From Salvelinus alpinus (Eukaryota; Chordata; Actinopteri; Salmoniformes; Salmonidae), in NCBI RefSeq assembly GCF_045679555.1, contig NC_092089.1, positions 2,432,663-2,496,662 of the forward strand: DNA of 64,000 bases, written 5' to 3'. Position 1 is the stretch's first letter, and each line of letters starts with the position of its first letter. Made by a program: the position numbers and the translations under genes. This document shows, piece by piece, positions 32,092 through 64,000 of this stretch. Under the pieces are notes generated by a model. It saw nothing but the letters and a program-made list of their open reading frames with translations, was not told the DNA's origin and ran no database searches.

Positions 32092-34162
32092 ATGATTTCA
32101 CTTTTTTTTAAATCCTTATCGCTCATTTTACTTCTGAGTAGGAAACACCAGCTCTGCTGGTGTTGCTGTTCTGTCTGTCTAGGACATGGGGAGAGTGAAG
32201 GGGTTAGGGAGAATGACACCACTCTACAGGGTCACAGTGAACGTGGGAGAGCCGTGATAATGGTGGTCTTGACATCTGGACTGAGCTGAAAGCACAGAGA
32301 CAAGGTGCACAATATGGGAACCATCCTGGTGGAGCAGAGAGTGGAGCTGAGGTACATGGGAAACAGATTGACAGCTAGTGAGAGCCAAGTGGAGGAACTG
32401 AAGAGAGACAATGCAGGTAATGAGGATTTTTATTGTATTAAATAAATCATATGACTTTACATGTATGTCCATTGGCAGGTTAGCGTTTTTTTTTTATAAA
32501 TCTTGTTCTGGAAGCAGCTCTGCAGAGTGGTCACTAGCTGGCACAGCCACAAAGTCATGCAATCTGATTTTAAGCCTAACATTAACCACACTGCTAACCC
32601 TAATGTCTAACATTAAATTAATACCAAAAAGTGACATTTTTGTTTTCATGGATTTTTACAAAATAGCCACTTTTGACTTTGCAGCTGGCCCATCTAGCGG
32701 AAATGGCTCAGTTCTGCTTCCAGGGCAAGATTCATGCCAATGAACATCAACAAGCAGCCCATTCACTCTAAGTTACAGCAACACTACTCTGGGAGACTTG
32801 TTCGATTGCCTGAATTAAATCATTATAATTTCTGAATACATTGTCATGTTATTTCAGCCCTGGAGACCAGATTGAGCGTCAGTGAGAGGCTGGGAGAGGA
32901 GCTGAAGAGACAATGCAGGTATGCGGATATGATCATAAGCAATCAGTAGGGAATTATTACTATTGATACAATTTAGTAGCAATCAACAATAGCTTGAAGA
33001 TGACATGCTTGAACATATTTTTTTATTTGATTCTACAACTACAGCACAAGCAGCAGCACTGTCAGCCAGGGAGGCAAGAGTGACAGCCAGGGAGAGCCAG
33101 GTAGAGATGCTGAAGATAGACAACGCAGGTAATATGAATATATGGCTTACAAATAAGTTTAGGTAACTGTTTGATGTGTTGTCTTCATGTCAGCAGAACT
33201 GTCCGCCTTGAGGAGCCAGCTGGAGGAGCTGAAGAGACAGAATACAGGTAAACAGAAAACTTTCTCAAGTTTGCGCTGATAAAAACTTTAGTGGTAAAAT
33301 GCGTCAGCCACCACTTTATCATTTATTTTCTAAGTTTAAATTGTTGCCTTTCTTGTCTGCTGACTAAGATATTTCCAAAGGCTGACTAAGATATTTCCAA
33401 AGACATCTTGCATTGTTCATTTTTACTTGTTTCTCCATTATCATTATGTATGTGTCCTGTGTACTCAAAGATAGACCAAAGCTGGCCTTCTCTGCTGGTT
33501 TGACTAACTCAGGAAAAGTAGGACCTTTCAATACTGAGACCAAATTGATCTACACCAAAGTCTTCACAAACATCGGCAACACCTACAACCCACATACAGG
33601 TAGGTACTGCTTACACATCAATACACATGTCCGCGTGGGCCAGCGGGGGCCAGCGAGTCCTAGATCACTAAAACACGCTGCTCCAATGTCCATGAGCTTA
33701 TTCGACATTGCAGTCGACTGACTGACCTACAAATCACCTTGCATCATAAATAACTAGTCTATTTTATTTGTAGATCAGTCAGTCACAATTTACCCATGAT
33801 ACATTACGGTGTTGACGCTGTCGTATAAGGCCCATGAGAAACTGACAGTGTTGTTGATCTCTCTCTGCTTCCCTCTGATGCAGGTATCTTCACAGCACCA
33901 GTGAGAGGAGTCTACTACTTCCGATTCTCTATGGTTTCTAATGAAATCGCATTTAGTGGGGGTCTAAACATGTACAGGAATGGCCAAAGAATATTGCAGA
34001 ATGGTCAGTAGTACAATGCTGCGAATGAGTGTGTGCAATGGAGTGACTCTGCATCTGCAAAAGGATGATACGGTCCATATGCGCCTTTTCAAAGGCTGGG
34101 TAGTGTATGAGGATTCATCTAACCACAGCACCTTCAGTGGATTCCTGCTCTTCCCTGTGTGA
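32092..34162 (+). pseudogene. C1q-domain secreted protein, decayed (6 exons)
   Basis: C1q-like proteins are secreted, form trimers and act in innate immunity or signalling. Exons can be followed at 32092-32416, 32858-32918, 33045-33128, 33194-33247, 33471-33599 and 33884-34162. The first starts MISLFFKSLSLILLL, a signal-peptide-like stretch, and continues with LDIWTELK and a coiled coil (LTASESQVEELKRDN). Exons 2-4 are similar coiled-coil modules (LETRLSVSERLGEELKR; LSALRSQLEELKRQN). Exons 5-6 encode the C1q fold (LAFSAGLTNSG, IFTAPVRGVYYFRFSM, STFSGFLLFPV). Breaks: two frame changes in exon 1, a two-base loss in exon 2 (its module ends AAGAGACAATG where exon 1 has AAGAGAGACAATG), a TAG in the C1q domain at about 34008 and a frame change just after it. 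A poly(A) signal is at 34271. Expression as a truncated protein cannot be excluded. Confidence 0.8.
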
Positions 34163-34885
34163 GGGTAACTCCAAGAGAGCTGTAGTTTAGTGGTAGGAAT
34201 CATCTATTGGTATACAGCCTCCTATAGGGCTCAATGTTATTTTGACATAGGCATATATATGGATAAACGCAATAAAAATTCAAATTGACTTTTTGTTATT
34301 TTTCAATATGATTATCAACGCATATGCTAAAAAGCAACATTGAGTTTCTTCAACATTCTAAATAATTTGAGTCACTGTTACCTCCGTACTGTCATGTCTT
34401 TGGCGATAATGCAGCAGACATATCTAACTGTAGGATCTTCATATTTTTCCCGCCTTGAAGGAATAGTTCACAAAATCAGCAATAGAAAGTTGCAAACCTA
34501 AATCCTGAAATGAATAAGGCAACATCCAAATATGTTTTGGGATAAACCTGCTAAACTCTCATAAGGCATATCACACAACAGTTGGGATATGAATTTAGGG
34601 TATACACTTGACTTCAGACAACTTTTCAGGTTTGAATATGTCTGACAAGCTGCTTAAATATCTATTCAAAGCGCCGTATCGAAGGCCATGTCCTCGGTAT
34701 AGGCTACTCGTGGTGCTAAGAACTGTTCATACACATCCAATCTTTTTTAGCCACCTATTGCAGAAGTCTAAATATTAAACACTAGATCGGGAGGGTGGTA
34801 GATTAGAATGGTTAATCTGAAACCCTTGTCACACTTGCAGTAGCCCTACGCATAGCATTGTGCCCAAAGACAACACTCGCTCTGT
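34163..34885. other. Non-coding between C1q pseudogene and fam237b-like gene
   Basis: Contains AATAAA at 34271-34276, likely the C1q gene poly(A) signal. No exon is recognised elsewhere. Confidence 0.5.
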
Positions 34886-35299
34886 TTAATTATGTGCGTA
34901 ATTTGGGGATACTTCCATGACACGCTGTCCACGCAGCTCGGACAGCGTTGTCGTGAAGCCGCGCTTCCCCAGTCCGTGCGCGCGGGACAGCATGCAGTCC
35001 ACGTACATGGCCCAGAAGTGCTGCGCGAACTCTAGGAACAGCTCGTTGTGCTTCTGCCTTTGCGACGCGCGCAAGTATGTCATGAAATCAAATCCCACAG
35101 TGCGCCCCGGCTGTCCGCCAGGCAGCCGCCGTGTCTGGATCACCGCGAGGGAAGACGAGTCACAGCAGCCAGAGTCGATCTTGTCCAGGTTACCAGGAGC
35201 CCTGAATCCACCGAGACCAAGACCGAGCCCCACTCCCCCCGCCCCGATCAAAATGTTGGGCATGGTATTGGAAGAGGCGGTGGGGAGAGTCAGGAGCAT
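34886..35299 (-). CDS. fam237b: FAM237-family peptide precursor, FAM237B-like (137 aa as read)
   Basis: The conserved FAM237 core is present: CCDSSSLAV, then FDFMTYLRASQRQKHNELFL and EFAQHFWAMYVDCMLSRAHG followed by LGKRG. The human family has the same order, ending HGLGRR, which is a glycine amidation donor followed by dibasic cleavage; here it is GKR. FAM237A is reported to act on the receptor GPR83 as a secreted, amidated peptide. The gene sits head-to-head with gtpbp10, the human neighbour of FAM237B, which supports the B assignment. The N-terminus is uncertain: the first in-frame ATG (35299) gives only a glycine-rich weak signal sequence (ILIGAGGVGLGLGLGG). A different frame holds MMVLSVAGVVSSAGVCS just upstream and then stops. 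A GTAAGT donor at 35592-35587 suggests a spliced 5' UTR. Confidence 0.8.
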   Translation of the reverse strand: MLLTLPTASSNTMPNILIGAGGVGLGLGLGGFRAPGNLDKIDSGCCDSSSLAVIQTRRLPGGQPGRTVGFDFMTYLRASQRQKHNELFLEFAQHFWAMYVDCMLSRAHGLGKRGFTTTLSELRGQRVMEVSPNYAHN

Positions 35300-36261
35300 A
35301 CACCGGCGCTGGAGACGACTCCAGCCACGGAGAGAACCATCATCCGACTAGCGCGATAGGAGAGAGAGCCCTGAGTGGCCAAGAGATGGGAATGCAGAGA
35401 CAAATAGCCTAAGAGAAAGAAGTCTCAAGTAAAATATAGGCTACCTGCCTACTGTGACAGATCAGATGGCCATTATACACTCATTTAGAAACAGAAAATG
35501 TGAGTTGTGAAATCAGAGGTGTGCGTAATGATCTCCCTCTCAAAGAAACACTTCCATAGCCTCTATAGGATATGAACAAAATATAGGCGACTTACTTGTT
35601 ATGTTCCTATCAGCTGTTGCAGTTTTTAAAACCACCATCCAACGCGGGTGCGTATCCCAAGTGTGGCTCACTGTGTGGACGTATTGACTGACTCACATGG
35701 CCACTTGATGGCGGAGCTCTTTATAGCCAAACACCGCGCGCACCTCATACCCTGTCATAGCCTACACGCAAGGAGCGCACGAGCTGACAGTTGACCAAGG
35801 ATAGCCTATGAACAAACATGATGTCTGACTGATTGACCAACTGACTGACTGATTGAATGGATTAATTAATTAATTTAGGGTAGAGTATGCTGTAACATTA
35901 GAAACAAATAGGGCCTAACCTAAAATGACTTAACTTTTCAAAAAGACTACTAGTATAGGCTATCAAAGGGATGTAACCAAATTATTGTTCAAAACACTGT
36001 GATTTCTTTGTAGACTATGACTACAGGTAAAATCCCAAAACATAGCCTAATATTTTGTGTGCATAGTTTAGCTGGGGAGGAGAGGGAGGCGGGACTAGCT
36101 ACCTTGACTGACGCTGACATCATCGAATCACCGCCCCGTTTGCTGTTTCCTGTTCCACCACCAAACAGCCTATTCAAACAACACATGTGAACGGCTAATC
36201 TGACGTCTTCTGGCAAAAATGCCACAAACGGTCAACTGTAACTTCTAAATATTCAGTCAAA
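35300..36261. other. Shared upstream region of fam237b-like gene and gtpbp10
   Basis: About 960 bases separate the two divergent start codons. A minus-strand TATA box and a candidate 5' splice site lie on the fam237b side. No TATA box is evident immediately upstream of gtpbp10. Confidence 0.5.
35719..35726 (-). promoter_or_regulatory. TATA box for the fam237b-like gene
   Basis: The minus strand reads GGCTATAAAGAGCTC here, a good TATA consensus. It is about 420 bases upstream of the ATG, and a GTAAGT donor at 35592 between them would fit a non-coding first exon starting near 35690. Confidence 0.55.
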
Positions 36262-39071
<2,810 letters not shown>

Positions 39072-39199
39072 GCTGAACTGTGGAACATTCAGGGTTAGTA
39101 TGTTCTGCAGTTTTGAAAAAGGGTTTGAACTTGATTCATGTTCACTCAGCCTGGAACGTTTTCAATATTGTGGAAGTCAGGGTGATGTTCCTACCTATC

Positions 39200-39303
39200 A
39201 TACCCTAGGTAGGATGTTCCTACCTATCATACCCTAGGTAGGATGTTCCTACCTATCATACCCTAGGTAGGATGTTCCTACCTACCATACCCTAGGTAGG
39301 ATG
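39200..39303. repeat. 30-bp tandem repeat in the gtpbp10 3' UTR
   Basis: Four copies of GTAGGATGTTCCTACCTATC followed by ATACCCTAG. The unit contains near-palindromic pieces (CCTAGGTAGG), so it could fold. Confidence 0.85.
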
Positions 39304-39559
39304 ACTCCTCGACATTCATCCTGGCTCTGCACCCTGTTTGAGACTATCTATGGAAAACACTGACGATGATGTCACCCACAGTCATAACCCAGGCAAGGGT
39401 GTTGTCGTCCTGCCTTCCCCTTATGACCACACTATGGACAGAGTTACAGAGGTCGAGAAAGAGGGCTGACAAAAAGGGGGGGAGTATGTTTGTGTTTTTC
39501 TGCTGGATGTTGTCTCTGACTGTTTGTTTGATGTAATATGTTGCTTTCCACCATGTAGT

Positions 39560-39565
39560 AATAAA
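39560..39565 (+). promoter_or_regulatory. Poly(A) signal of gtpbp10
   Basis: AATAAA lies 490 bases after the stop codon; it is the first canonical signal I see. Confidence 0.6.
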
Positions 39566-39780
39566 CATGTTAATTAATGCTTCCTCCTTTAGCAATAACC
39601 TTTTACCTTAAGGGAAACTAAACATACATACACAGAAAATAAAGATGAAAGTTTTATTTTATATTAAATATATTACAATACTGAATGATATTGTAAGAAA
39701 AAAAAAATATATATGGGCATTGATTTTTGCATTGTCAGTCTATGTACAGCATACAGTAAAAGAAAAGTGCAGTAATTATA

Positions 39781-40334
39781 CAGTGGGGTCTTAATGATTG
39801 ACACCCTCCATAAAGATGAGCAATAATGATTGTATGAAATAATTCAAATACTGAGCTATATTGTATTTTTTTTAAAGGGGGGAAACGATTGATTTATACT
39901 AATACAGTTGCTCAGTGAACGATTCCAACAAGTAATACTTATTTTTCTCAAAAAGGAATGTCAAAATTGACACCCCTAAAGATTCTTAGAAATAAAGTCA
40001 GTCAAAAGTTTATTTGGTCCCATATTTCTAGCACGTGTTTTTTTTGTATCCAACAAGTTTTTAGAGTCACAAGCTTGGTGTAGTCATTGTGTGCTAGGAA
40101 TATGGGACCAAATATGAAACTTTTGATTACTTTATAAGAACCCTTTGGCGTTTCAATCATTTTGACCCCCACCTTTTTGAGGTAGATCTTTCTCTGAGCA
40201 AAAGTATTATTATCAAGTAATATAATTTCCCAATTCTTTTGTTACATACAATTTAGTTCAGTATTTTAATTATTTATTTTACAGTCATTATTGCTCATCT
40301 TTATGCAGGGTGTCAATCATTTGGGAACCCACTG
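39781..40334. mobile_element. Tc1-type MITE, 554 bp, TA-flanked
   Basis: The left end CAGTGGGGTCTTAATGATTG, then ACACCC, is mirrored by the right end (GGGTGTCAATCATTTGGGAA CCCACTG). TA flanks both sides (39779-39780 and 40335-40336). The inverted ends exceed 45 bases, and the interior AT-rich halves are also partly complementary. No transposase is encoded. Confidence 0.85.
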
Positions 40335-40384
40335 TATATAGATTTTGTAGCGGTACATATGAAAGTTAAGGTCGCAGTAGGAGC

Positions 40385-40855
40385 ATACTGCAGCAGGATG
40401 GGACTGCATGGTGCATTCAGAGGCCTGATATAACCTACTTCTCAGTAGACTGCATGGTGCATTCAGAGGCCTGATATAACCTACTTCTCAGTAGACTGCA
40501 TGGTGCATTCAGAGGCCTGATATAACCTACTTCTCAGTAGACTGCATGGTGCATTCAGAGGCCTGATATAACCTACTTCTCAGTAGACTGCATGGTGCAT
40601 TCAGAGGCCTGATATAACCTACTTCTCAGTAGACTGCATGGTGCATTCAGAGGCCTGATATAACCAACTTCTCAGTAGACTGCATGGTGCATTGAGGCCT
40701 GATATAACCTACTTCTCAGTAGACTGCATGGTGCGTTCAGAGGCCTGATATAACCTACTTCTCAGTAGACTGCATGGTGCGTTCAGAGGCCTGATGTAAC
40801 CTACTTCTCAGTAGACTGCATGGTGCATTCAGAGGCCTGATATAACCTACTTCTC
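40385..40855. repeat. 46-bp minisatellite, about ten copies
   Basis: The unit is ACTGCATGGTGCATTCAGAG followed by GCCTGATATAACCTACTTCT and CAGTAG. Differences are few (ATTC/GTTC, one copy lacking TCA), so the array is young. It lies beyond the likely 3' end of adam22. Confidence 0.95.
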
Positions 40856-43800
40856 CACAGGCTACGGCTGGGTGGTTGGTGCTTGGTTGTATTGATACAT
40901 TTAAGAATCTGTCCATACTTTGTGTGCGTTTGGACGTTTCTCTGTGGGTCCGGTTGGGTTACGTCAGTCAAGCCACTAATACAGATAACACACATCAGAC
41001 AAGTTACATCTTGTTACCTGGACAGGTTCCACCTGCCACCATCCTAACGTCTAATATACCTCAATCCTATGACCTGCAGGTAAATTATCATAGATGTCAG
41101 AATTAAGACAGTATGATATTTAAAATATTGCTTGACAAGTATGATCCTTTATTTTCATATTACCACGGCCTAGGTAATCCCTTGGTCAAATCTCAAGTTA
41201 CTAAGCACCAGCCAATCATATCGTAATTGAAATAAGATGAGTGATGAGAGCTTTAGTCAACATGAGCTCACCTGCATAGATCTCTATAGCATGATGCACC
41301 CCATGTTGCCATAGCTGCGTCCCATCCTCATACCATAGAAGACACGTACAGATCTTCACATGCCAGAGCGGTCCGAGACTAGTGTGTGCTTTAAAAACTA
41401 AAATGGCCACATCATATCTCCATTCCGCTCAACGCACAGAAGAACAATAATGCAGTTTGTCTGTCTGAATAACGGCTGTACACAACACTGAGAAGTGAAC
41501 ATATAAAGGAACTTAAGAGTAAAAAAAAATACTTGAGACTTGTCATACAGTAGCAATATTAATGTGATATTGTGGTGATCTTAATATCTATAGTGCATAC
41601 AGTAGAAAATCAAAACGATCAGTGCCCACATTTTAAACTTAAGCATACGCAGTTAACATACAGCAGGCTTAACTGATATGGACAGTACAGTAACTACAGG
41701 ATGGGGGTTGTGACTTCTGTACAAATATGTTTCCCTTTAGCCACAGATCTAAGATCAGCTTTCCACTCCCCAATTCACAACATTTACCATCAGGGGGGTA
41801 AGATACAAAACTGACCTTGGATCAGTGACTAGGGACACTTTATCCTACTCTGAGTAGGTATGAACCTGAATCTTAAGCCACATTTAAACCACTAGATTCC
41901 TCGGGCCATTCAAGAAAATATTTGAGACCTGGTTGATTATGTTGAAAACCTGTTCACTACTGGAATGGGGTTTGTGGTATGAAATTCCAAGAAGATAACA
42001 GCAATTGGCAATCAAGGAAAAAGTATTTCAATGACATGCTTATTTCGTATTACAGCCTCACAGACAGATTACTAGAGAACAGCGATAGTGTGCTAGCTAG
42101 TAGATCCATTGTCATACTGTTGGTCCTATAAATCTCAAACAGCAAGCACTGTACAGGACACTTCATCATTTACAGACAGCAGGGCAAACTTACAGTAGGA
42201 AACAAAACAAAAGCAAAAATGCACATTTTAATAATTTTATCCAAATAAATCCCAAATCCAAATTCATCTGACACAATGTTCAGTTTCCACATTGTTATTC
42301 CCACATCGTCCAGTTGGATCTCAGTGGCGTTGTCGGTTCCAGTTGTATCTATCTGTTATGTCTGGTCTCACACTGTACACCAGGGGCGGAATGGGACCAG
42401 AAATCGGCTCTGGCATTTTAAACACAACGGCCCATTTCTTTCCTCGAGGCCCCCATTATTAGCAAGATAATTATCATTTCCCCCCCCAAAAAAACAAGTA
42501 AGACAGGCCCACTGTGTAAAAAATGGACCAGGCCATCTTGCATTTGCCCAAAATGCCAGATGGCCAGTCTGTCCCTGCTGTACACACAGACCGTAGTGTG
42601 GGATGATTATAGTCACAGGACATTTCTCCAACTTCTCTAAACCACCATGGCCAAATGAACATGTATATCACATCTAAAACTACAAAAAAACACTTGTTCT
42701 CTCCCCTCTGTAGCGAGGAAGGGCTCATGGGACTATCTTAGTTCAAATCATATTCACCATTATCAATATCCAAATGGATAAAATGCTCAGTAATGTTATA
42801 AATCAATGACATTCTTAAGTTTACTGTCTTAATTATGACGGGCTGTGACTGAGTGTGCATTACTCAGAGAAAAGGATGACACAAAGAGGAAATATAGAAC
42901 ACTGTTTGTACATTCTGCTGTGGAAGAAAAAGAAAGCTGGAGTGTTCACACAGCCACACGGGAGAGAAGAGAGTTCAGTCAGAAATGAAAAGAGAGAAAC
43001 AGACAGAAAAAACAAGTACGGGGTCTCTACAAAGACCTACGGAGACCCTGTCTGTCTATAACACGAACCACCGCAGGAGGAGTAGAGAAGAGGGGGAGCA
43101 GCCCTTCATCATTCACCTCTCAGTAAGTAAAAAAGAAAAGCACACATTACTCTGCCTTTAAGCTGTACATATTTACAACGATAACTAAATCCTTCAGGAA
43201 AACCTGACACGGCGAAAGAAAGAAAACAGGGAGTGGCTAGGGTCTAGGGTCCATGTCAGGGGCAGTTGGCTAGTATAATGTGTGATACAGTTCATAATGA
43301 GTCGCTGATCACAGAGATAGAAGAAGCCTATAATGTAAAGAAAGCTTAAAGGCCTACAGTACGTATGACATCACCATCCCCCGCATGCTGTCCGTCCCAG
43401 ACTTCTTCTTCTTTATGACACTAGGAAGAGTTGATTAACAGGGGGTTCTCATGCATACAGTGTTGGAGTTTTCTACAGTAATTAAACAGCGTGCTTCAAA
43501 ATGGTAAAGAAATCTGCCGATATGATAGCTGTCCGCCCCCCTCAACAGAGAGGAGCACCAATCAGAGGAGAGAGTTTACATGGGGGCAGGGCTAGAGGGG
43601 GGTTTGGGGGAGGTGAGTAAGGTAAGGTGGGACAGTTTGAGGGAGGAGCTAGAAGAGTGTGGTGGAAGCTGGGGGGATGTTGGGGTGTTGGGAGTGGGGG
43701 AGACATCCCCAACGAGGCCTCTCCTCTCTGTCTGCACCGTTACCATCACAACAGCTTTGCTTTTTCCTCACCAATGAGTGAAGGGCTGATCTCTGGTGGA

Positions 43801-44108
43801 TCTCCAACTAATCTGAAAGGGATCTTGTCTTGCCTCGTTCTGTCTTGGCTTGTCAGTGTAGGAATGACAGATGGCCCCTGTAGCGTCCCCTACTGAGCAG
43901 GTCAGGTCTGACGGACCTCGCACACACTCTCACACTCTCACACCCTCCTCCTCTTCATCTTCCTCCGCTTCTCTTTTCCGCTCATACCAGTTGCTCACTT
44001 TTTTCGTCATTTTGTTTCAATTTTGTTTCAATTTGTATTTTTTAATTCATAGAAAAGTGGACGAAAATGTAGTTCTTAAGTAGTTTTGCAGAGTAGATAA
44101 CAGGAGTG
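40856..44108 (-). other. Probable adam22 3' UTR and intergenic sequence
   Basis: No coding exon is recognised. Candidate minus-strand AATAAA signals are at 41148-41153 and 39654-39659 (TTTATT on the + strand). A 3' UTR of about 3 kb would be plausible for this neuronal gene, but the end is not determined. Confidence 0.45.
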
Positions 44109-61723
<17,615 letters not shown>

Positions 61724-61916
61724 CTGGTAAAAAGAGAGGAAGTGATTAAATCTCTAAACCGGGGTTCCCAGACTTTTTTGTCCCGTCAAATAAGGATGTC
61801 ACCAACAGCCAATGTTAACTTTTTCACTTGGGGCTATGACAGTCTATTACAGATCAGCCTGACAGGAAGCATGGTTTGAAATGACTAAAATGCATCAGAA
61901 CCCCCCAAACCTCCCC

Positions 61917-64000
61917 CCCACACACACACACTCAGAGACAGACAGAACCCCTACCACCCTCTCTCCCCCACCCCACACAGAGACAGACAGAACCCATACC
62001 ACCCCCTCTCCCCGACCCCACAGAGACAGACAGAACCCATACCACCCTCTCTCCCCCACCCCACAGAGACAGACAGAACCCATACCACCCCCTCTCCCCC
62101 ACCCCACACAGAGACAGACAGAACCCATACCACCCTCTCTCCCCCACCCCACAGAGACAGACAGAACCCATACCACCCTCTCTCCCCGACCCCACAGAGA
62201 CAGACAGAACCCATACCACCCTCTCTCCCCCACCCCACAGAGACAGACAGAACCCATACCACCCCCTCTCCCCCACCCCACACAGAGACAGACAGAACCC
62301 CTACCACCCTCTCCCCCACTCCACAGAGACAGACAGAACCCATACCACCCCCTCTCCCCCACCCCACAGAGACAGACAGAACCCATACCACCCCCTCTCC
62401 CCCACCCCACAGAGACAGACAGAACCCCTACCACCCCCTCTCCCCCACCCCACAGAGACAGACAGAACCCATACCACCCCCTCTCCCCCACCCCACACAG
62501 AGACAGACAGAACCCATACCACCCCCTCTCCCCCACCCCACACAGAGACAGACAGAACCCCTACCACCCTCTCTCCCCCACCCCACACAGAGACAGACAG
62601 AACCCATACCACCCTCTCTCCCCCACCCCACACAGAGACAGACAGAACCCATACCACCCCCTCTCCCCCACCCCACACAGAGACAGACAGAACCCATACC
62701 ACCCCCTCTCCCCCACCCCACAGAGACAGACAGAACCCATACCACCCCCTCTCCCCCACCCCAAACAGAGACAGACAGAACCCCTACCACCCTCTCTCCC
62801 CCACCCCACAGAGACAGACAGAACCCCTACCACCCCCTCTCCCCCACCCCACAGAGACAGACAGAACCCATACCACCCCCTCTCCCCCACCCCACACAGA
62901 GACAGACAGAACCCATACCACCCCCTCTCCCCCACCCCACACAGAGACAGACAGAACCCATACCACCCCCTCTCCCCCACCCCACAGAGACAGACAGAAC
63001 CCATACCACCCCCTCTCCCCCACCCCAAACAGAGACAGACAGAACCCCTACCACCCTCTCTCCCCCACTCCACAGAGACAGACAGAACCCATACCATACC
63101 ACCCCCTCTCCCCCACCCCACAGAGACAGACAGAACCCATACCACCCCCCCTCCCCCACCCCAAACAGAGACAGACAGAACCCATACCACCCCCTCTCCC
63201 CCACCCCACATAGAGACAGACAGAACCCCTACCACCCTCTCTCCCCCACCCTACAGAGACAGACAGAACCCATACCACCCCCTCTCCCCCACCCCACATA
63301 GAGACAGACAGAACCCCTACCACCCTCTCTCCCCCACCCCACATAGAGACAGACAGAACCCATACCACCCTCTCTCCCCGACCCCACAGAGACAGACAGA
63401 ACCCCTACCACCCTCTCTCCCCCACCCTACAAAGACAGACAGAACCCATACCACCCCCTCTCCCCCACCCCACAGAGACAGACAGAACCCATACCACCCT
63501 CTCTCCCCGACCCCACAGAGACAGACAGAACCCATACCACCCTCTCTCCCCGACCCCACAGAGACAGACAGAACCCCTACCACCCTCTCTCCCCCACCCC
63601 ACAGAGACAGACAGAACCCCTACCACCCCCTCTCCCCCACCCCACAGAGACAGACAGAACCCCTACCACCCCCTCTCCCCCACCCCACACAGAGACAGAC
63701 AGAACCCCTACCATCCTCTCTCCCCCACCCCACAGAGACAGACAGAACCCCAACCACCCTCTCTCCCCGACCCCACAGAGACAGACAGAACCCATACCAC
63801 CCCCTCTCCCCGACCCCACAGAGACAGACAGAACCCATACCACCCCCTCTCCCCCACCCCACAGAGACAGACAGAACCCCTACCACCCTCTCTCCCCGAC
63901 CCCACAGAGACAGACAGAACCCATACCACCCCCTCTCCCCCACCCCACAGAGACAGACAGAACCCATACCACCCCCTCTCCCCCACCCCACAGAGACAGA
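61917..64000. repeat. 43-bp minisatellite running off the window, about 48 copies
   Basis: The unit is CCCCACAGAGACAGACAGAA, CCCATACCACCCCCTCTCCC, CCA. Variants: CACACAGAG, CATAGAG, AAACAGAG, CCCCTACC, CTCTCTCC, CCCCGACC. It lies in an adam22 intron and is still running at the right edge. Open frames through it on the minus strand are artefacts. Confidence 0.95.

Noticed and set aside
61895-63991. Several minus-strand frames with GVGERGWYGFCLSL repeats
   Set aside because: Translations of the 43-bp minisatellite in three frames; no start context or domain.

Overview
This is vertebrate nuclear DNA, almost certainly from a salmonid fish. Introns have GT-AG splice sites (one GC-AG), there are several families of Tc1-like transposons flanked by TA, LINE copies, two tRNA-derived SINEs ending in the same tail as salmonid SINEs, and an exceptional load of micro- and minisatellites. 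The species cannot be fixed from the sequence alone.

Five protein-coding genes and one pseudogene can be reconstructed exon by exon, with reading phase kept across every proposed junction of the genes. From left to right: (1) the C-terminal part of NBN (nibrin), + strand, 7586-15012, preceded by 7.5 kb of LINE, Tc1 and minisatellite sequence that is probably its intron; (2) OSGIN2, - strand, 20435-17841, tail-to-tail with NBN; (3) a decayed C1q-domain gene, + strand, 32092-34162; (4) a FAM237B-like peptide precursor, - strand, 35299-34886; (5) GTPBP10, a mitochondrial Obg-type GTPase, + strand, 36262-39071, complete in ten exons; (6) the 3' half of ADAM22, - strand, 61723-44109, twenty exons from the inactive metalloprotease domain to the PDZ-binding C-terminus. 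Its 5' exons lie beyond the right edge.

The genes do not form one pathway. NBN belongs to the MRE11-RAD50-NBN DNA-break complex, OSGIN2 is a flavoprotein-like stress/growth factor, FAM237B is a candidate secreted neuropeptide, GTPBP10 acts in mitoribosome assembly and ADAM22 is a synaptic LGI1 receptor. NBN/OSGIN2 and FAM237B/GTPBP10/ADAM22 are two gene neighbourhoods that, as I recall, sit on different human chromosomes (8q21 and 7q21).

Between and inside the genes: a LINE with an intact 1152-codon ORF (21680-25138), two older LINE fragments (one with a 2A-like motif), a near-intact Tc1-like transposon with a single stop codon (54383-55965), short non-autonomous elements, and more than ten tandem arrays. 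The most interesting patterns are large minisatellites that grew inside LINE 3' ends (5084-7385 and 52518-54213), splice sites built from simple repeats (especially in OSGIN2), a coding array of six 42-bp units in NBN, and an unclassified 1.45-kb repeat with an internal duplication (59273-60725). I found no CRISPR array, rRNA or functional tRNA gene.
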